Source: Nipponacmea schrenckii
Lineage: Eukaryota; Mollusca; Gastropoda; Lottiidae
DNA length: 64,000 nt
Direction: 5' to 3'
NCBI GenBank assembly: GCA_030562195.1
Contig: JAUJPP010000011.1
Coordinates: 248,001-312,000, forward strand
Shown here: positions 32,183 to 44,637 of the stretch, piece after piece
Position numbering within the stretch: position 1 is the first letter of the stretch
Layout: every line of letters begins with the position of its first letter
Program-made: the position numbers and the translations under genes
The notes under the pieces: generated by a model
What the model was told of the DNA's origin: nothing
Databases searched by the model: none
The model's input: only the letters and a program-made list of their open reading frames with translations

Positions 32183-34684
32183 GGAAGCTCGCTAGCCCAA
32201 ACGGAAAAAGATAGACTATTTCTGTTTTCACCAATGGTTTTTATATGGGCTGGAATCAAAAATGAATATCTAACATGAAATTTTCGCTAATCCGAAAGTG
32301 ACTAATTGCATAATATGCAAATAAGATTTCAAGCTAGCTCGGGCCCTAATAGTCGCATCGGTCTGAAATTTACAGGATATAGATAGATAGGCAGCGCAAT
32401 TAAAACTACATCATCAAAATTTTTTGATCACTTCCGGTTTGGGCGTGGGGACTTCCGGTTTTTTCGTCTCATGTCGGGCGACCCTGCTTCCGATGTAATT
32501 CAAGATTCTAAACAAAATCAGTATATTTTAGCTATACTAAATGATTTTAATCCCCTGAGATGCAGAAAAATTAAATTGAATGTTGCGCATGCGCAGTTTT
32601 CAAAAATAGCAAATTTTCTTAAAAATTTAATAAGTCCGCCAATTATTAACCGATTTTTATGATTTTGGTGTCTATCGAAACCTTGATATTTTATCTAAAA
32701 AATGTTGGGAACAGAATTTTGATTTTCGAATTTGAATTTTTTTTATGCCCGTTCGAATTTTTCGAAAATTTAAAACTCTATATCTCGTGACCTTGACCTT
32801 CAATGACCTTGAAATTTGAGATGTAGAATGTCCTTGACCTCAGCTGTCTATAGATGTGCTGATATTGCATGACAAATATTAACTTCCGGTTTTATAGCCC
32901 ATCGAAATCTGACTATTTTGCAATTTTGGACGGTTATATTACACTTTCGGGCTCTAATGTTCGGATCGATCTGAAATTTACAGGATATAGATAGATACGC
33001 AACACAATTAAAAATATATCATCAAAATTTTTTGATCACTTCCGGTTTGGGCGTGGGGACTTCCGGTTTTTTTTATCTCATTTCAGGCGACCCTACATCC
33101 CGTGTAATTCAAGAATGTAAGCAAAAACAGTATATATTAGCTATACAAAATAATTTGCATCCCTCGAGAAGAATAAAATTCCAATTGCTAGTTGCGCATG
33201 CGCCATTTTTCCGAGAATGGCAAATTTTCTTTAAAATTTAATTAGTCCGTCATTTATTATCCGATTTGTATGATTTTGGTATCTATCAAAACCTTGCTCC
33301 CTTATCTAAAGGATGTTTGAAACAGAATTTTGATTTTCGAACATAAATTTATTTTATGCCCGTTTGAATTTTTTGAAAATTTGAAATTCTATTTCTTGTG
33401 ACCTCACCTTCAATGACCTTGAAATTTTCCATATAGAATGGCCTTGACCTCAGCTGTCTATAGATATGACAATATTGAATGAAAAATATCAACTTCTGGG
33501 TTTTATAGCCAACCGAATTCTGACATTTTTGAAACTTTGAACGGCAATATTACATTTCCTTATGAACACATTGACTTGAGATTTTCTGTTTTATAATAGC
33601 CTCAAAACTCTTCAATAAAGGATATATGCCAAAAGTGCAGAAGCATATTTTAAAAAAGCAAAATTAAATTTTACAACTCCAGTACTAACATAAAATATAT
33701 TCATCCCACATCAATGTGGTATACATCATTGGACTCCAAATTAAATTGTCTCTTAAATGATATACGACATGGTCGTTTTACCATGAAAATTTAAGCATTA
33801 ATTTTAGATAAATTAACAAAATAAATACCAATTTTGGGTTTTTTATTTCATAAAATCTGTTTCAAATTGATCAGTCAGGGTGTTAAAGGCTGTTATATAA
33901 CATGTCAGTAAAACTGGTGGTTTAAATTTTCACACCTACTTGTCAAATCACTGAGCTGGGGAACAAATTAATCTGATTATGTAATTTCTTAAAATATTTC
34001 CATTCAAATTCAAAACATGCATCAAGTTAAAGAAGTAAATTCGCTTGTCATTGATCAGTTCGAATTTTGTTCGTATCTTAAATAGAAATGATTTTATAAA
34101 AAAAATGTCAAATACAGGCATGTGAAGAGTAGCAGACATATAAGTCTTATAAAACACAGATGAACTATTGACCACTTTAGTCACGGTTCAATGCACACAG
34201 GTGGCCAAAGAGTAAATTAATCTAATGATATAATCTGATAACCCTAATAAAATTTATTTTTTTGTAAAATTTTTGCATACAAATTCAAAAAATATCTCTT
34301 TATAAAGCTGTGAATAAGCAAATTATCACATAGCTTGAATTTTCTCTCTATGTTAATTACAACCAAAGTTACAAAATAATGTTTAAATTTGAATATAGAG
34401 AGTTTAAATTTCATGACAAATTGTCATCTTACTACCTACTTAAAATTTGGTTTGGAATTTATGTAAATATCCTACCGAAATCTTAGACATGTACAAAAAT
34501 CTAATAAGGAACTGATAGTAGAAACGTATAGTAGAAAAAATTGCCTCTATAGCGGAAGGTTTACGCTTACAATTGTAGGCTGAAAAGTACCGGAATTGAA
34601 AGCTAGCAGGTTAGAAGTTTCAAAATGTTCGAAATCCATGGGATAACGCATAGTTGCCACGCTCGGAGCTGTTCACAGTTCTAG
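32099..34684 (+). mobile_element. H1 element, long form (2.6 kb)
   Basis: The head hairpin is at 32099-32123 and the tail CTAG at 34681-34684. Unlike the 1.4-kb copies it keeps about 1.1 kb (roughly 33190-34250) between TTCCAATTGCT and AATAAAATTTATTT, the two sequences that are fused in the shorter copies. It therefore looks like the parent form of the deletion subtype. The retained part has no long ORF and includes non-repeat-looking sequence at 33550-34250. Confidence 0.85.
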
Positions 34685-36150
34685 TTTTTTTTTTTTTTGG
34701 GAAGCTCGCTAGCCCAAACGGAAAAAGATAGACTATTTCTGTTTTCACCAATGGTTTTTATATGGGCTGGAATCAAAAATGAATATCTAACATGAAATTT
34801 TCGCTAAACCGAAAGTGGCTAATTGCATAATATGCAAATAAGATTTCAAGCTAGCTCGGGCCCCAATAGTCGCATCGGTCTGAAATTTACAGGATATAGA
34901 TAGATAGGCAGCGCAATTAAAACTACATCATCAACATTTTTTGATCACTTCCGGTTTGGGCGTGGGGACTTCCGGTTTTTTCGTCTCATGTCAGGCGACC
35001 CTGCTTCCGATGTAATTCGAGATTCTAAACAAAATCAGTATATTTTAGCTATACTAAATGATTTTAATCCCCTGAGATGAAGAAAAATTAAATTGAATGT
35101 TGCGCATGCGCAGTTTTCAAAAATGGCAAATTTTCTTAAAAATTTAATAAGTCCGCCAATTATTAACCGATTTTTATGATTTTGGTGTTTATCGAAACCT
35201 TGATACTTTATCTAAAAAATGTTGGGAACAGAATTTCGATTTTCGAATTTGAATTTTTTTTATGCCCGTTCGAATTTTTCGAAAATTTAAAACTCTATAT
35301 CTCGTGACCTTGACCTTAAATGACCTTGATATTTGAGATGTAGAATGTCATTGACCTCAGCTGTCTATAGATGTGCTGATATTGCATGACAAATATTAAC
35401 TTCCGGTTTTATAGCCCACCGAAATCTGACTATTTTGCAATTTTGGATGGTTATGTTACACTTTCGGGCTCTAATGTTCGGATCGATCTGAAATTTACAG
35501 GATATAGATAGATACGCAACACAATTAAAAATATATCATCAAAATTTTTTGATCACTTCCGGTTTGGGCGTGGGGACTTCCGTTTTTTTTTTTTATCTCA
35601 TTTCAGGCGACCCTACATCCCGTGTAATTCAAGAATGTAAGCAAAAACAGTACATTAGCTATACAAAATAATTTGCATCCCTCGAGAAGAAAAAAATTCC
35701 AATTGCTAATAAAATTTATTTATTTTTTTGTAAAATTTTTGCATACAAATTCAAAAAATATCTCTTTATAAAGCTGTGAATTAGCAAATTATCACATAGC
35801 TTGAATTTTCTCTCTATGTTAATTACAACCAAAGTTACAAAATAATGTTTAAATTTGAATATAGAGAGTTTTAATTTCATGACAACTTGACATCTTACTA
35901 CCTGCTTAAATTTTAGTTTGGAATTTATGTAAATATCCTACCGAAATCTTAGACATGTACAAAAATCTAATAAGGAACTGATAGTAGAAACTTATAGTAG
36001 AAAAAATTGCCTATATAGCGGAAAGTTTACGCTTACAATTGTAGGCTGAAAAGTACCGGAATTGAAAGCTAGCAGGTTAGAAGTTTCAAAATGTTCGAAA
36101 TCCATGGGATAACGCACAGTTGCCACGCTCGGAGCTGTTCACAGTTCTAG
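34685..36150 (+). mobile_element. H1 element (deletion subtype), tandem copy
   Basis: Starts with poly-T/GGGAAGCTCGC without a head; tail CTAG at 36147-36150. It is nearly identical to 28304-29744 and 36151-37612, indicating recent tandem amplification. Confidence 0.9.
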
Positions 36151-37612
36151 TTTTTTTTTTTTTGGGAAGCTCGCTAGCCCAAACGGAAAAAGATAGACTA
36201 TTTCTGTTTTCACCAATGGTCTTTATATGGGCTGGAATCAAAATTGAATGTCTAACATGAAATTTTCGCTAACCCAAAAGTGGCTAATTGCATAATATGC
36301 AAATAAGATTTCAAGCTAGCTCGGGCCCTAATAGTCGCATCGGTCTGAAATTTACAGTATATAGATAGATAGGCAGCGCAATTAAAACTACATCATCAAA
36401 ATTTTTTGATCACTTCCGGTTTGGGCGTGGGGACTTCCGGTTTTTTCGTCTCATGTCGGGCGACCCTGCTTCCGATGTAATTCAAGATTCTAAACAAAAT
36501 CAGTATATTTTAGCTATACTAAATGATTTTAATCCCCTGAGATGAAGAAAAATTAAATTGAATGTTGCGCATGCGCAGTTTTCAAAAATGGCAAATTTTC
36601 TTAAAAATTTAATAAGTCCCCCAATTATTAACCGATTTTTATGATTTTGGTGTTTATCGAAACCTTGATACTTTATCTAAAAAATGTTGGGAACAGAATT
36701 TTGATTTTCGAATTTGAATTTTTTTTATGCCCGTTCGAATTTTTCGAAAATTTAAAACTCTATATCTCGTGACCTTGACCTTAAATGACCTTGACATTTG
36801 AGATGTAGAATGTCATTGACCTCAGCTGTCTATAGATGTGCTGATATTGCATGACAAATATTAACTTCCGGTTTTATAGCCCACCGAAATCTGACTATTT
36901 TGCAATTTTGGATGGTTATGTTTCACTTTCGGGCTCTAATGTTCGGATCGATCTGAAATTTACAGGATATAGATAGATACGCAACACAATTAAAAATATA
37001 TCATCAAAATTTTTTGATCTCTTCCGGTTTGGGCGTGGGGACTTCCGTTTTTTTTTATCTCATTTCAGGCGACCCTACATCCCGTGTAATTCAAGAATGT
37101 AAGCAAAAACAGTACATTAGCTATACAAAATAATTTGCATCCCTCGAGAAGAAAAAAATTCCAATTGCTAATAAAATTTATTTATTTTTTTGTAAAATTT
37201 TTGCATACAAATTCAAAAAATATCTCTTTATAAAGCTGTGAATTAGCAAATTATCACATAGCTTGAATTTTCTCTCTATGTTAATTACAACCAAAGTTAC
37301 AAAATAATGTTTAAATTTGAATATAGAGAGTTTAAATTTCATGACAAATTGACATCTTACTACCTACTTAAATTTTAGTTTGGAATTTATGTAAATATCC
37401 TACCGAAATCTTAGACATTTACAAAAATCTAATAAGGAACTGATAGTAGAAACTTATAGTAGAAAAAATTGCCTATATAGCGGAAAGTTTACGCTTACAA
37501 TTGTAGGCTGAAAAGTACCGGAATTGAAAGCTAGCAGGTTAGAAGTTTCAAAATGTTCGAAATCCATGGGATAACGCACAGTTGCCACGCTCGGAGCTGT
37601 TCACAGTTCTAG
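36151..37612 (+). mobile_element. H1 element (deletion subtype), tandem copy
   Basis: Same structure as the preceding copy; tail CTAG at 37609-37612. Confidence 0.9.
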
Positions 37613-38517
37613 TTTTTTTTTTTCGGGAAGCTCCCTAGCCCAACTCGAAAATGGTATAGAAATTTGGTTTGAAAAATACGATAAGATACGTACTGGAATA
37701 GAAAATGAATATATAAAACTAAAATTTTTACGCATCAGTAGTTAGTAATTGCATAATAATAATTGAATAATTGCATAACTTTGTTGCTTATTATCCGATC
37801 GCTTTGAAAATTACAGAATATAGAGAAGTCGCCTATAGAAATAAAACCGCATCATAAAAAAAATTCTACCACTTCCGGTTCTTGCGTGAGAACTTCCGGT
37901 TTTTTAGAACCGCGTTGGGTCACCCAGCTTCCGGTGTATGTAAGAAATCAGTACAAAAGCTATACATATATACTATCAGGCTTAATTAGAACCCTTGTAG
38001 AATAAAAAATCCAAACCGGAAGTGATACTTTATGTGTCATCACAGAACGGTAACATTCAGCAAAATTTTAATAAGTCCGCTAATTTTTATTCGATTTGTC
38101 CGATTTTGGTGTTTTTCGAAACCTTGTTACTTTATCTAAAACTTGTTGGGAACAGAATTTTGATTTTCAAATTTAATTTTTTTTAATGCCCGATTGAATT
38201 TTTTTGAAAATTCAAAAGGCCAAATCTAATGACCTTGACCTTCAATGACCCTGAATTTTTTCAAGTAGAATGTTCTTGACCTAAGCTATCCACACATATG
38301 TCTATTATGATCGACAACAATTATATCAAATGACCTTCAATTACCTTTATAATTTTCAAGTCCAATAATGTACTTGACCTAAGCTGTCCATACATATGCT
38401 TATAATGGTTGTTAAAAAGTTTGTTTTGAGTGTTTAAAAAAGGCTATATCATGTGACCTTGTATCAAGTGGCCCCATAGGGGTTGTTTGCCACTCTCAGT
38501 ACTGTTCACAGTTCTAG
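37613..38517 (+). mobile_element. Diverged H1-like element
   Basis: Begins CGGGAAGCTCCCTAGCCCAA and ends CACTCTCAGTACTGTTCACAG then TTCTAG (CTAG 38514-38517). The middle is strongly diverged but keeps CTTGCGTGAGAACTTCCGG and TGACCTTGACCTTCAATGACC. It is a single-half body, probably a separate subfamily. Confidence 0.7.
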
Positions 38518-38713
38518 TTTTTTTTTTTATGGAAAACGAAGGATCTAGAGTAAAAATTTGTTTTAAACAAAAAGATAATTGATACCCTGCGAATCATCTG
38601 TCAAGGGTTAAACATGAATGTGTTATCTTGAATGATTTCTGGGTTACACACTGCACCTAGGTTCAGGAGCGACTTTTGTAAATCGAAGAATGTTCCTAAA
38701 TACAGGAAATTGA
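38518..38713. other. Unique sequence to the gap
   Basis: No gene is recognised. I looked on the minus strand for a third exon of the peptide gene at 43 kb and found no EF-hand-like continuation. Confidence 0.4.
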
Positions 38714-39213
38714 NNNNNNNNNNNNNNNNNNNNNNNNNNNNNNNNNNNNNNNNNNNNNNNNNNNNNNNNNNNNNNNNNNNNNNNNNNNNNNNNNNNNNNN
38801 NNNNNNNNNNNNNNNNNNNNNNNNNNNNNNNNNNNNNNNNNNNNNNNNNNNNNNNNNNNNNNNNNNNNNNNNNNNNNNNNNNNNNNNNNNNNNNNNNNNN
38901 NNNNNNNNNNNNNNNNNNNNNNNNNNNNNNNNNNNNNNNNNNNNNNNNNNNNNNNNNNNNNNNNNNNNNNNNNNNNNNNNNNNNNNNNNNNNNNNNNNNN
39001 NNNNNNNNNNNNNNNNNNNNNNNNNNNNNNNNNNNNNNNNNNNNNNNNNNNNNNNNNNNNNNNNNNNNNNNNNNNNNNNNNNNNNNNNNNNNNNNNNNNN
39101 NNNNNNNNNNNNNNNNNNNNNNNNNNNNNNNNNNNNNNNNNNNNNNNNNNNNNNNNNNNNNNNNNNNNNNNNNNNNNNNNNNNNNNNNNNNNNNNNNNNN
39201 NNNNNNNNNNNNN
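38714..39213. other. Assembly gap (500 N)
   Basis: Placeholder gap inside or next to an H4 body. Confidence 0.99.
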
Positions 39214-39338
39214 TCCTGTCAGAGATAGAACTTCCGGTTTTGTTTTATTTGATAATAGAAATCATTCTAAGATCAACTGTAGATTTAGAATTTCTGCACC
39301 TTTTACCAGTTTGTCTGCAAACTCATCCAAGAATTACA
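39214..39338 (-). mobile_element. H4 element, 5-prime body fragment
   Basis: Reverse complement of the H4 body start (CCTGTCAGAGATAGAACTTC ... CCAAGAATTAC) next to the gap. It is preceded on the element strand by poly-T and the head array at 39366-39621. Confidence 0.85.
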
Positions 39339-39365
39339 AAAAAAAAAAAAAAAAAAAAAATAAAA

Positions 39366-39621
39366 TAATCCGAACGATTACAATACGTTTTCGCCAAAGT
39401 CGAAATACGTAATAATCCGAACGATTACAATACGTTTTCGCCAAAGTCGAAATACGTAAAAAAAAAAATAAAATAATCCGAACGATTACAATACGTTTTC
39501 GCCAAAGTCGAAATACGTAATAATCCGAACGATTACAATACGTTTTCGCCAAAGTCGAAATACGTAAAAAATAAAATAATCCGAACGATTACAATACGTT
39601 TTCGCCAAAGTCGAAATACGT
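39366..39621 (-). repeat. Tandem array of five H4-type heads
   Basis: The head (ACGTATTTCGACTTTGGCG, AAAACGT, then CGTTCGGATTATT) occurs five times. Heads 1-2 and 3-4 form pairs separated by A-rich AAAAATAAA spacers. No body lies between heads. It shows that heads can amplify alone. Confidence 0.9.
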
Positions 39622-42600
39622 AATAACAATTCAAAAATCAAATTGTACATCAAAATAACACAAATTGAATTATCTTCCGAGACCCTATTTCGATTTAAAG
39701 AGTTAGTATAGAAGAAATTACAAAATTTGCAAATTTAAAACGTGCAATTTTGATCAAAAATCAAGTGTTATACACCAATGGAAAGAATAACTAGACCTGT
39801 TTGTAACAGTTCTGCAGCTTTCGGGCTATTTAGAATTTGTTGGTCTCCTGGCTGTCATTTAAGGATGTAGATTGATTTTGCGATTATTGGGAGAGATGAT
39901 TTATTCATGATTTAACACGTGACATTTGAGCTTGTTAATAGACTGGCAATCATTAAGGTTTGTGATGTAAAAATATCTGGGCTTAACCACGCCCACAAAG
40001 TCCATTGACTTGTTTTGGAAACTTCAACTGGAAATGTCAAAATTTGTGAATTGACCGTTTTATAGGAAAAATTCGCAATTTTTAAATGCCGATAAACCGA
40101 AAGTTTACATTTTGCTATAAAGCTTAATATGTCATTGGATAGAACGTATCACATATGTACAGGTATAAAGATCGCCAAAGGTCAACGTCACAATATACAC
40201 CTTCGAAGTTTTTATAATTTTTAATCGTAATTAAATCAAAATCAAATTAAAAATTCAAAAATCAGTTTCCATATAAATTTCGGCAATCGGTTATAGATTC
40301 TATATACATGTCCATCAAAATAACACATATTGACTGATCCTCCGAGACCCTATTTCGATTGAAAGAAAAATACACACAGTGATGTAAAATATCTGGGTTT
40401 AACCACGCCCACAAAGTCTAATGACTTGTTTTGATTGGTTGGGGATACTTTAACTGGAAATGTCAAAATTTGTGTCTTGACCAAAAGATAAGAAATTAAC
40501 ACAATCAGATTTTATGACCTGTTGCATTTATATCTGTTTAATTAGAGTATAATTTTATTCTTAAACTTTTCGCAATTTTTATTTATACATAATGATTTAT
40601 ATATTGCTTGAAAGCTGGGAATTTGCACATTATAAATCTGTTCGAATTTTGTTTTTAAGTTAAATAGAACTAAATATACAAAAAATATGAATGTTAAAAT
40701 CGCTCATTTTCTACTAGGCGTATTTTCATCAGTTTTCGGTCTATAGCTAAAATAAAGATATTGTTAGAAAGCTGATAAAAATCACACCCAATAATGTCAA
40801 TTAGAATGTTGCCAAGAGTCTTGTTCATGAGATATAACCATCTGAAGATACGAGAAATATGCAAATTACCAATTTTTGGATCCCTATTAATCCATATGTT
40901 CTGTACTAAAATTAGAAATCAAGGTATCATATGAACCTTTAGCCAATGAAGATGATTGTGCAGAAAAATAAAGGATGCATATTAGTAAGTTAGTCCTCAC
41001 TAATTGTTAGAAAGCTGATAATAATGCCAATTAGAATGTTGCCAAGAGTCTTGTTCATAAGATAAGATCATCTGAAGATACGAGAAATATGCAAATTACC
41101 AATTTTTGGATCCCTATTAATCCAAATGTTCTTTACTAAAATTAGAAATCAAGGTACCATATGAACCTTTAGCCAATGAAGATGATTGTGCAGAAGATGC
41201 ATATTAGTAAGTTAGTCCTCTTCGTTCCTTGCGGAGAATAGGGCTGCTACAGACGTTCTCCATCTCACTCTGTTATGAGCTGTTCTTTTTGCTTCATTCC
41301 AGGTCTTGCCAATCCTTCCTAGCTCTTTCAGTCTTATTCTTTTCAAGCTATGTAAAGGTCGTCCTTGTCTTCTATGCCCTTGTGGATTCCAGTCCAGTGC
41401 CTCTCTGATGATGTTGTTTTGAGATCAAAAGGATGCATATGGTAGAGTTCAAAAGTTATGAACTTTCAGACGGAAGTCAGTTTTGAAAAACTTTGGCAGG
41501 ACCTGGTCCAAAGACAAATTTGAAATCGAAAAATATGCCACTATATGACCTAGATAATTATCCAAATTATATTTTAAAACAAGTCTGAAAAAATAGGATT
41601 AAAAATGGCGGACGAGTAGTATTTTTCCAATAATTTGCATATTTCAAGATGGCGATCAAACGGTTAGGAATTTGCATAAATGGCATACATACAAAATGAA
41701 GATATTGATGGTACTAATTCTGTGGAATAAAAAAATTGCAAGTTTGTGCAAAAATTTAATCCGAAAATTCCGATTTCTGTGATTTTCTTCATTTTTTGGT
41801 CATTTTCGGACGTTTCCGGCTAATTTCGGAAAATGTTTTATCGGAGTCTTTAATGATAATTTTTTGTCTACTCATCTACCAATTTTTGTGAAAAAATAAG
41901 ACGTAAATTTAAAAAAAAAACACGTGCTTTTTCATAAATCACGCACAATTAATATAGAACTAAGAACAAAATTTTCTAATATTTAAAAGCGCAATTTTGA
42001 TCAAAATATAAAGTGTTATACACCATTGGAAAGAATAAATTACGCGTAATAAGGACATAAAAGAAATTTTGACGTATGTAAATGAGGTCACGTGACAGAG
42101 CTCTTCGAAGTTAAAAAGTGCAATTTTCAAATGGCTGTAAAACCGGAAGTTGACATTTCACAACAAAAATGAAGACATCAATGGATAGATCTCGACAAGG
42201 GCAACAACTTTTGTGCAGGTCACATGGTCACCTAAGGTCAAGGTCACGATATATGAATGTTGGAAAATTAGGCACTGAGTGAAAAAAAAGAACCGGAAAT
42301 GAAAGGTAAGCTAAATCGAAATTCAAAATTCGGCTTCCTAAGAATTGTTAGCAATCGATTGAAGATTGCATAGACATCAAAATTACAATTGTCCGATTAA
42401 CCCCTAAGGCCCAATTTTTCACTTTACAAAAGTAAGTGGTTTAATGATGGCGACTGATCTGTTACTTCCGGTTCAATTTTTGTTAATTATAAAATCATTA
42501 TGGGTTAATAGTAACTAATTGCAAAAAAGAAAATTCAAATATCTTTAGAATTCCGGAAGTGAAAATTCGAAGTTTAGCGACGTATGACGCCGAAACCGGA

Positions 42601-43068
42601 AGTGATGTCGACATTTTGAAAACAGATTTTTCTTGACAAGAAAAATGTTTATCTAACTGCAAATTTTGATTTCGATCTAATCAAAATTGCAAAAGTTAGA
42701 AAAAGTGTTAAATTTTAAAATGAAAAAGTCAGCAAAAAAGTAAAAATTTCAAAATTTTTAAACTGCTATTATGTAAATCTAAGTTATAAGTAGTAAATAA
42801 AAAAAGTCCGAACCAGATTGGATAAAATAACGAGCCGTGAGTTAGTAAACAAAAATAAAATTTGTGACGTTCTACGTCATTTCCGGTAGAACAAAAATGC
42901 GTCATTTTACATTTAAACAACAACGAGCACAAGATTACGTTACAATATCACGCTAGATTGTGTAAGACATTTGCAGTTATGGCTGGGGAGCGTGACCAGA
43001 AAGAGACAAAAAAAAAAAAAAAAATAGTCATTTCGAAAACAAAGCAGTGCGTTCGAAGAACGCACTGC
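39622..43068 (-). mobile_element. H3b long Helentron-like element, copy A (3-prime end replaced)
   Basis: The H3-type head hairpin is at 43044-43068 (GCAGTGCGTTC ... GAACGCACTGC) with TTTGTTTTCGAAATG and poly-T. The body runs leftward and is nearly identical to 50870-54116. The last about 830 bp of copy B are absent; the H4 head array sits there instead. It contains the LINE tail fragment at 41212-41410 and CTTCCGGTTTTACAGCC and TGACCTTGACCTT motifs. It lies inside the intron after exon 2 of the peptide gene. Confidence 0.85.
41212..41410 (-). pseudogene. LINE reverse-transcriptase C-terminal fragment captured in H3b copy A
   Basis: The minus strand reads REALDWNPQGHRRQGRP, then LGRIGKTWNEAKRTAHNRVRW, ending EED and a stop at 41212. 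This is the characteristic C-terminal tail of a non-LTR retrotransposon polyprotein (WNPQG, GRP, W.EA, DR/NR.RWR, EED). Only the last about 65 residues are present, so it is a fossil. The same fragment is at the corresponding place in copy B. Confidence 0.75.
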
Positions 43069-43097
43069 AAAAATAAAATAATCCGAACGATTACAAT

Positions 43098-43123
43098 ACG
43101 TTTTCGCCAAAGTCGAAATTCGT
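43098..43123 (-). repeat. Solo H4-type head stacked upstream of H3b copy A
   Basis: A head variant (ACGAATTTCG ... CGAAAACGT) with the trailer CGTTCGGATTATT precedes the H3-type head on the element strand. It has no H4 body. Confidence 0.8.
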
Positions 43124-43168
43124 AATTACAAATTCTAGAATCCAAAGCAGTATCTAATTGTTACTTAC

Positions 43169-43505
43169 CGTCCATATCAAAATTTGTTTTGAACTCGGCC
43201 AAATCCTCAGCAGAAACACCGAGAACCGATTGAATTTCAATATCCGACAAAATACCGTCTTCAGCAACTGCATTGAAAGCAGCATCAAACTCAGTATCTC
43301 TGACCTCTCGTTTACCCCATCGCCTGAAAAATCTACCCACGGATCGGACTGCTCTGCCAATAAGTCTGACACCTGTATCAATTTGTCGTACGACTGGTAT
43401 TCTGTTGGCTACAGGGACCACAGTACGTCTCCAAAAACGCCAGGAATCGGCTTCCTGACTCATCATCGTTACCAGGGCAACCAGTAAAATAACGGCGACT
43501 TTCAT
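43169..43505 (-). CDS. Secreted Arg/Trp-rich antimicrobial-peptide-like precursor, exon 2 (coding)
   Basis: ATG at 43505, after acceptor AACTTTAG. Residues 1-21 are a signal peptide (MKVAVILLVALVTMM...). Residues 22-63 form a Cys-free cationic segment beginning WRFWRR and ending GRFFRRW, with eleven Arg and one Asp. Gly-Lys-Arg (64-66) follows: the classical amidation and dibasic cleavage signal, so the mature peptide would end in Trp-amide. Residues 67-112 are acidic and resemble an EF-hand pair: a degenerate EDGILSDIE half, then FKTNFDMD, where the exon ends in phase 1 at donor G|GTAAGT (43169/43168). The TAA just inside the intron is not the real stop. Expected role: host-defence peptide packed with a neutralising acidic propiece. 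I do not recognise a named family. The third exon is not found in the window. Confidence 0.75.
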
Positions 43506-43783
43506 TCTAAAGTTAAAATTTTTGATTATGGATTATAACGTCAATGGAGGGATGATCTAGATTGTTGGACTCAAAATCTGATAAAAATGAAATACCAAAA
43601 TTAAATTTGGATCATAAAGTAAAGTCACCCAACGTGCCCTTACCAGTCGATTCAAAACTGAAGCTCAGTGATGTATCATTTTTCAAGACCAAAGTTAAGT
43701 AAATAGTTCGTCTACAACTAGATTAAAATAAACTACAGTGTTCAATAATAATTAAATGAAAAATTCAGAGACTATATACTCAC

Positions 43784-43825
43784 TTGAATGTTGTAGGTAC
43801 TCGACTGAATGAATTATCAACTGAA
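43784..43825 (-). other. 5-prime UTR exon 1 of the peptide gene
   Basis: The donor TTCAA|GTGAGT lies at 43784/43783 and the acceptor TTTAG at 43508-43507, defining a 277-bp intron that splits the 5-prime UTR one base before the start codon. The upper limit (43825) is an estimate from the TATA box about 25-30 bp upstream. Confidence 0.6.
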
Positions 43826-43844
43826 GTACCAACGGTACTTTGTC

Positions 43845-43854
43845 TTTATTTATA
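43845..43854 (-). promoter_or_regulatory. TATA box of the peptide gene
   Basis: TATAAATAAA on the minus strand, about 60-70 bp from the exon 1 donor. A strong TATA is common in inducible secreted-peptide genes. It supports the two-exon model. Confidence 0.6.
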
Positions 43855-44637
43855 ATTAATCTCTGTCAAATGTAATTAGTCTCATTTCACCAATCCTTTT
43901 ATCCACAGATCTTTTGACTTCATTTGTTCTTTAGAAAATAAGTGAGAGGTCCGCTTTAGAATTCATGGTACTGACATAATTTTCACCTCATACGGAAATC
44001 TGCTTTACTTCGATAACATAATTGCAGCAGGGCGTATATAGATTATTTCAGTTGGACGAAATTCTAGGATAAAGAGCATGCACTTTTTTATATTTTAAAA
44101 ATTTGTTAAATTGCTTTAACGAAGACAACATATCCCCACCACCTTCCATCACAAAACATTTTCTTTTGTAATTACGGTTTAGAGGATAGGGTTGAAGTAA
44201 TGATGAGTGCTATAATGTCTTCTGGATAATAAAAATATCAACGCATGGCACGATACTCAATGTTGAAATTTGAAGAGGGAAATGTACTTTTGTTTTACGT
44301 CTATTCTATATAAAATAGTTTATTCACATGAAATGTATTACGTGATAGAACTATTATTATTCTTTATCTTATATTTCATGGAAATATTGCTGATAACATA
44401 TTGAACGTTTTTTTGCGTTTTTATAAAAAATATCAATGTATCGATTTTGAAACAACAATGCACACTTTCTTAATAACCTTATTTCATTAGGTTGTCTGTG
44501 ATTCTACGGCATTGTCAACCACAACATACCAGTAATTCACTGAATCAGTATTTAATAGTATAGGCAAACAGATATTTTGCTCATCCGGCCCCGTCAATCC
44601 TAAATACAAACAGTCTATTTAATTATCAAGGGTATGA
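43855..44637. other. Upstream region of the peptide gene; no other gene seen
   Basis: AT-rich and non-repetitive. I see no convincing immune-type regulatory cluster by eye and no ORF of interest. Confidence 0.4.

Noticed and set aside
21600..38517. H1-H4 as LINE or SINE retroposons because of their poly-A/T tracts
   Set aside because: The T-tract lies internally after the head hairpin, not at the 3-prime end; ends carry inverted repeats and a hairpin-CTAG, no RNA polymerase III boxes or reverse transcriptase are present, and no target duplications were seen.
39366..39621. Regular spaced repeats resembling a CRISPR array
   Set aside because: The repeats are Helentron-like head hairpins with trivial A-rich spacers in animal DNA; there are no unique spacers and no cas genes.
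43158..43487. Plus-strand 109-codon frame opposite the peptide exon
   Set aside because: It is the antisense shadow of the minus-strand exon, which has signal peptide, processing signal, splice sites and promoter.
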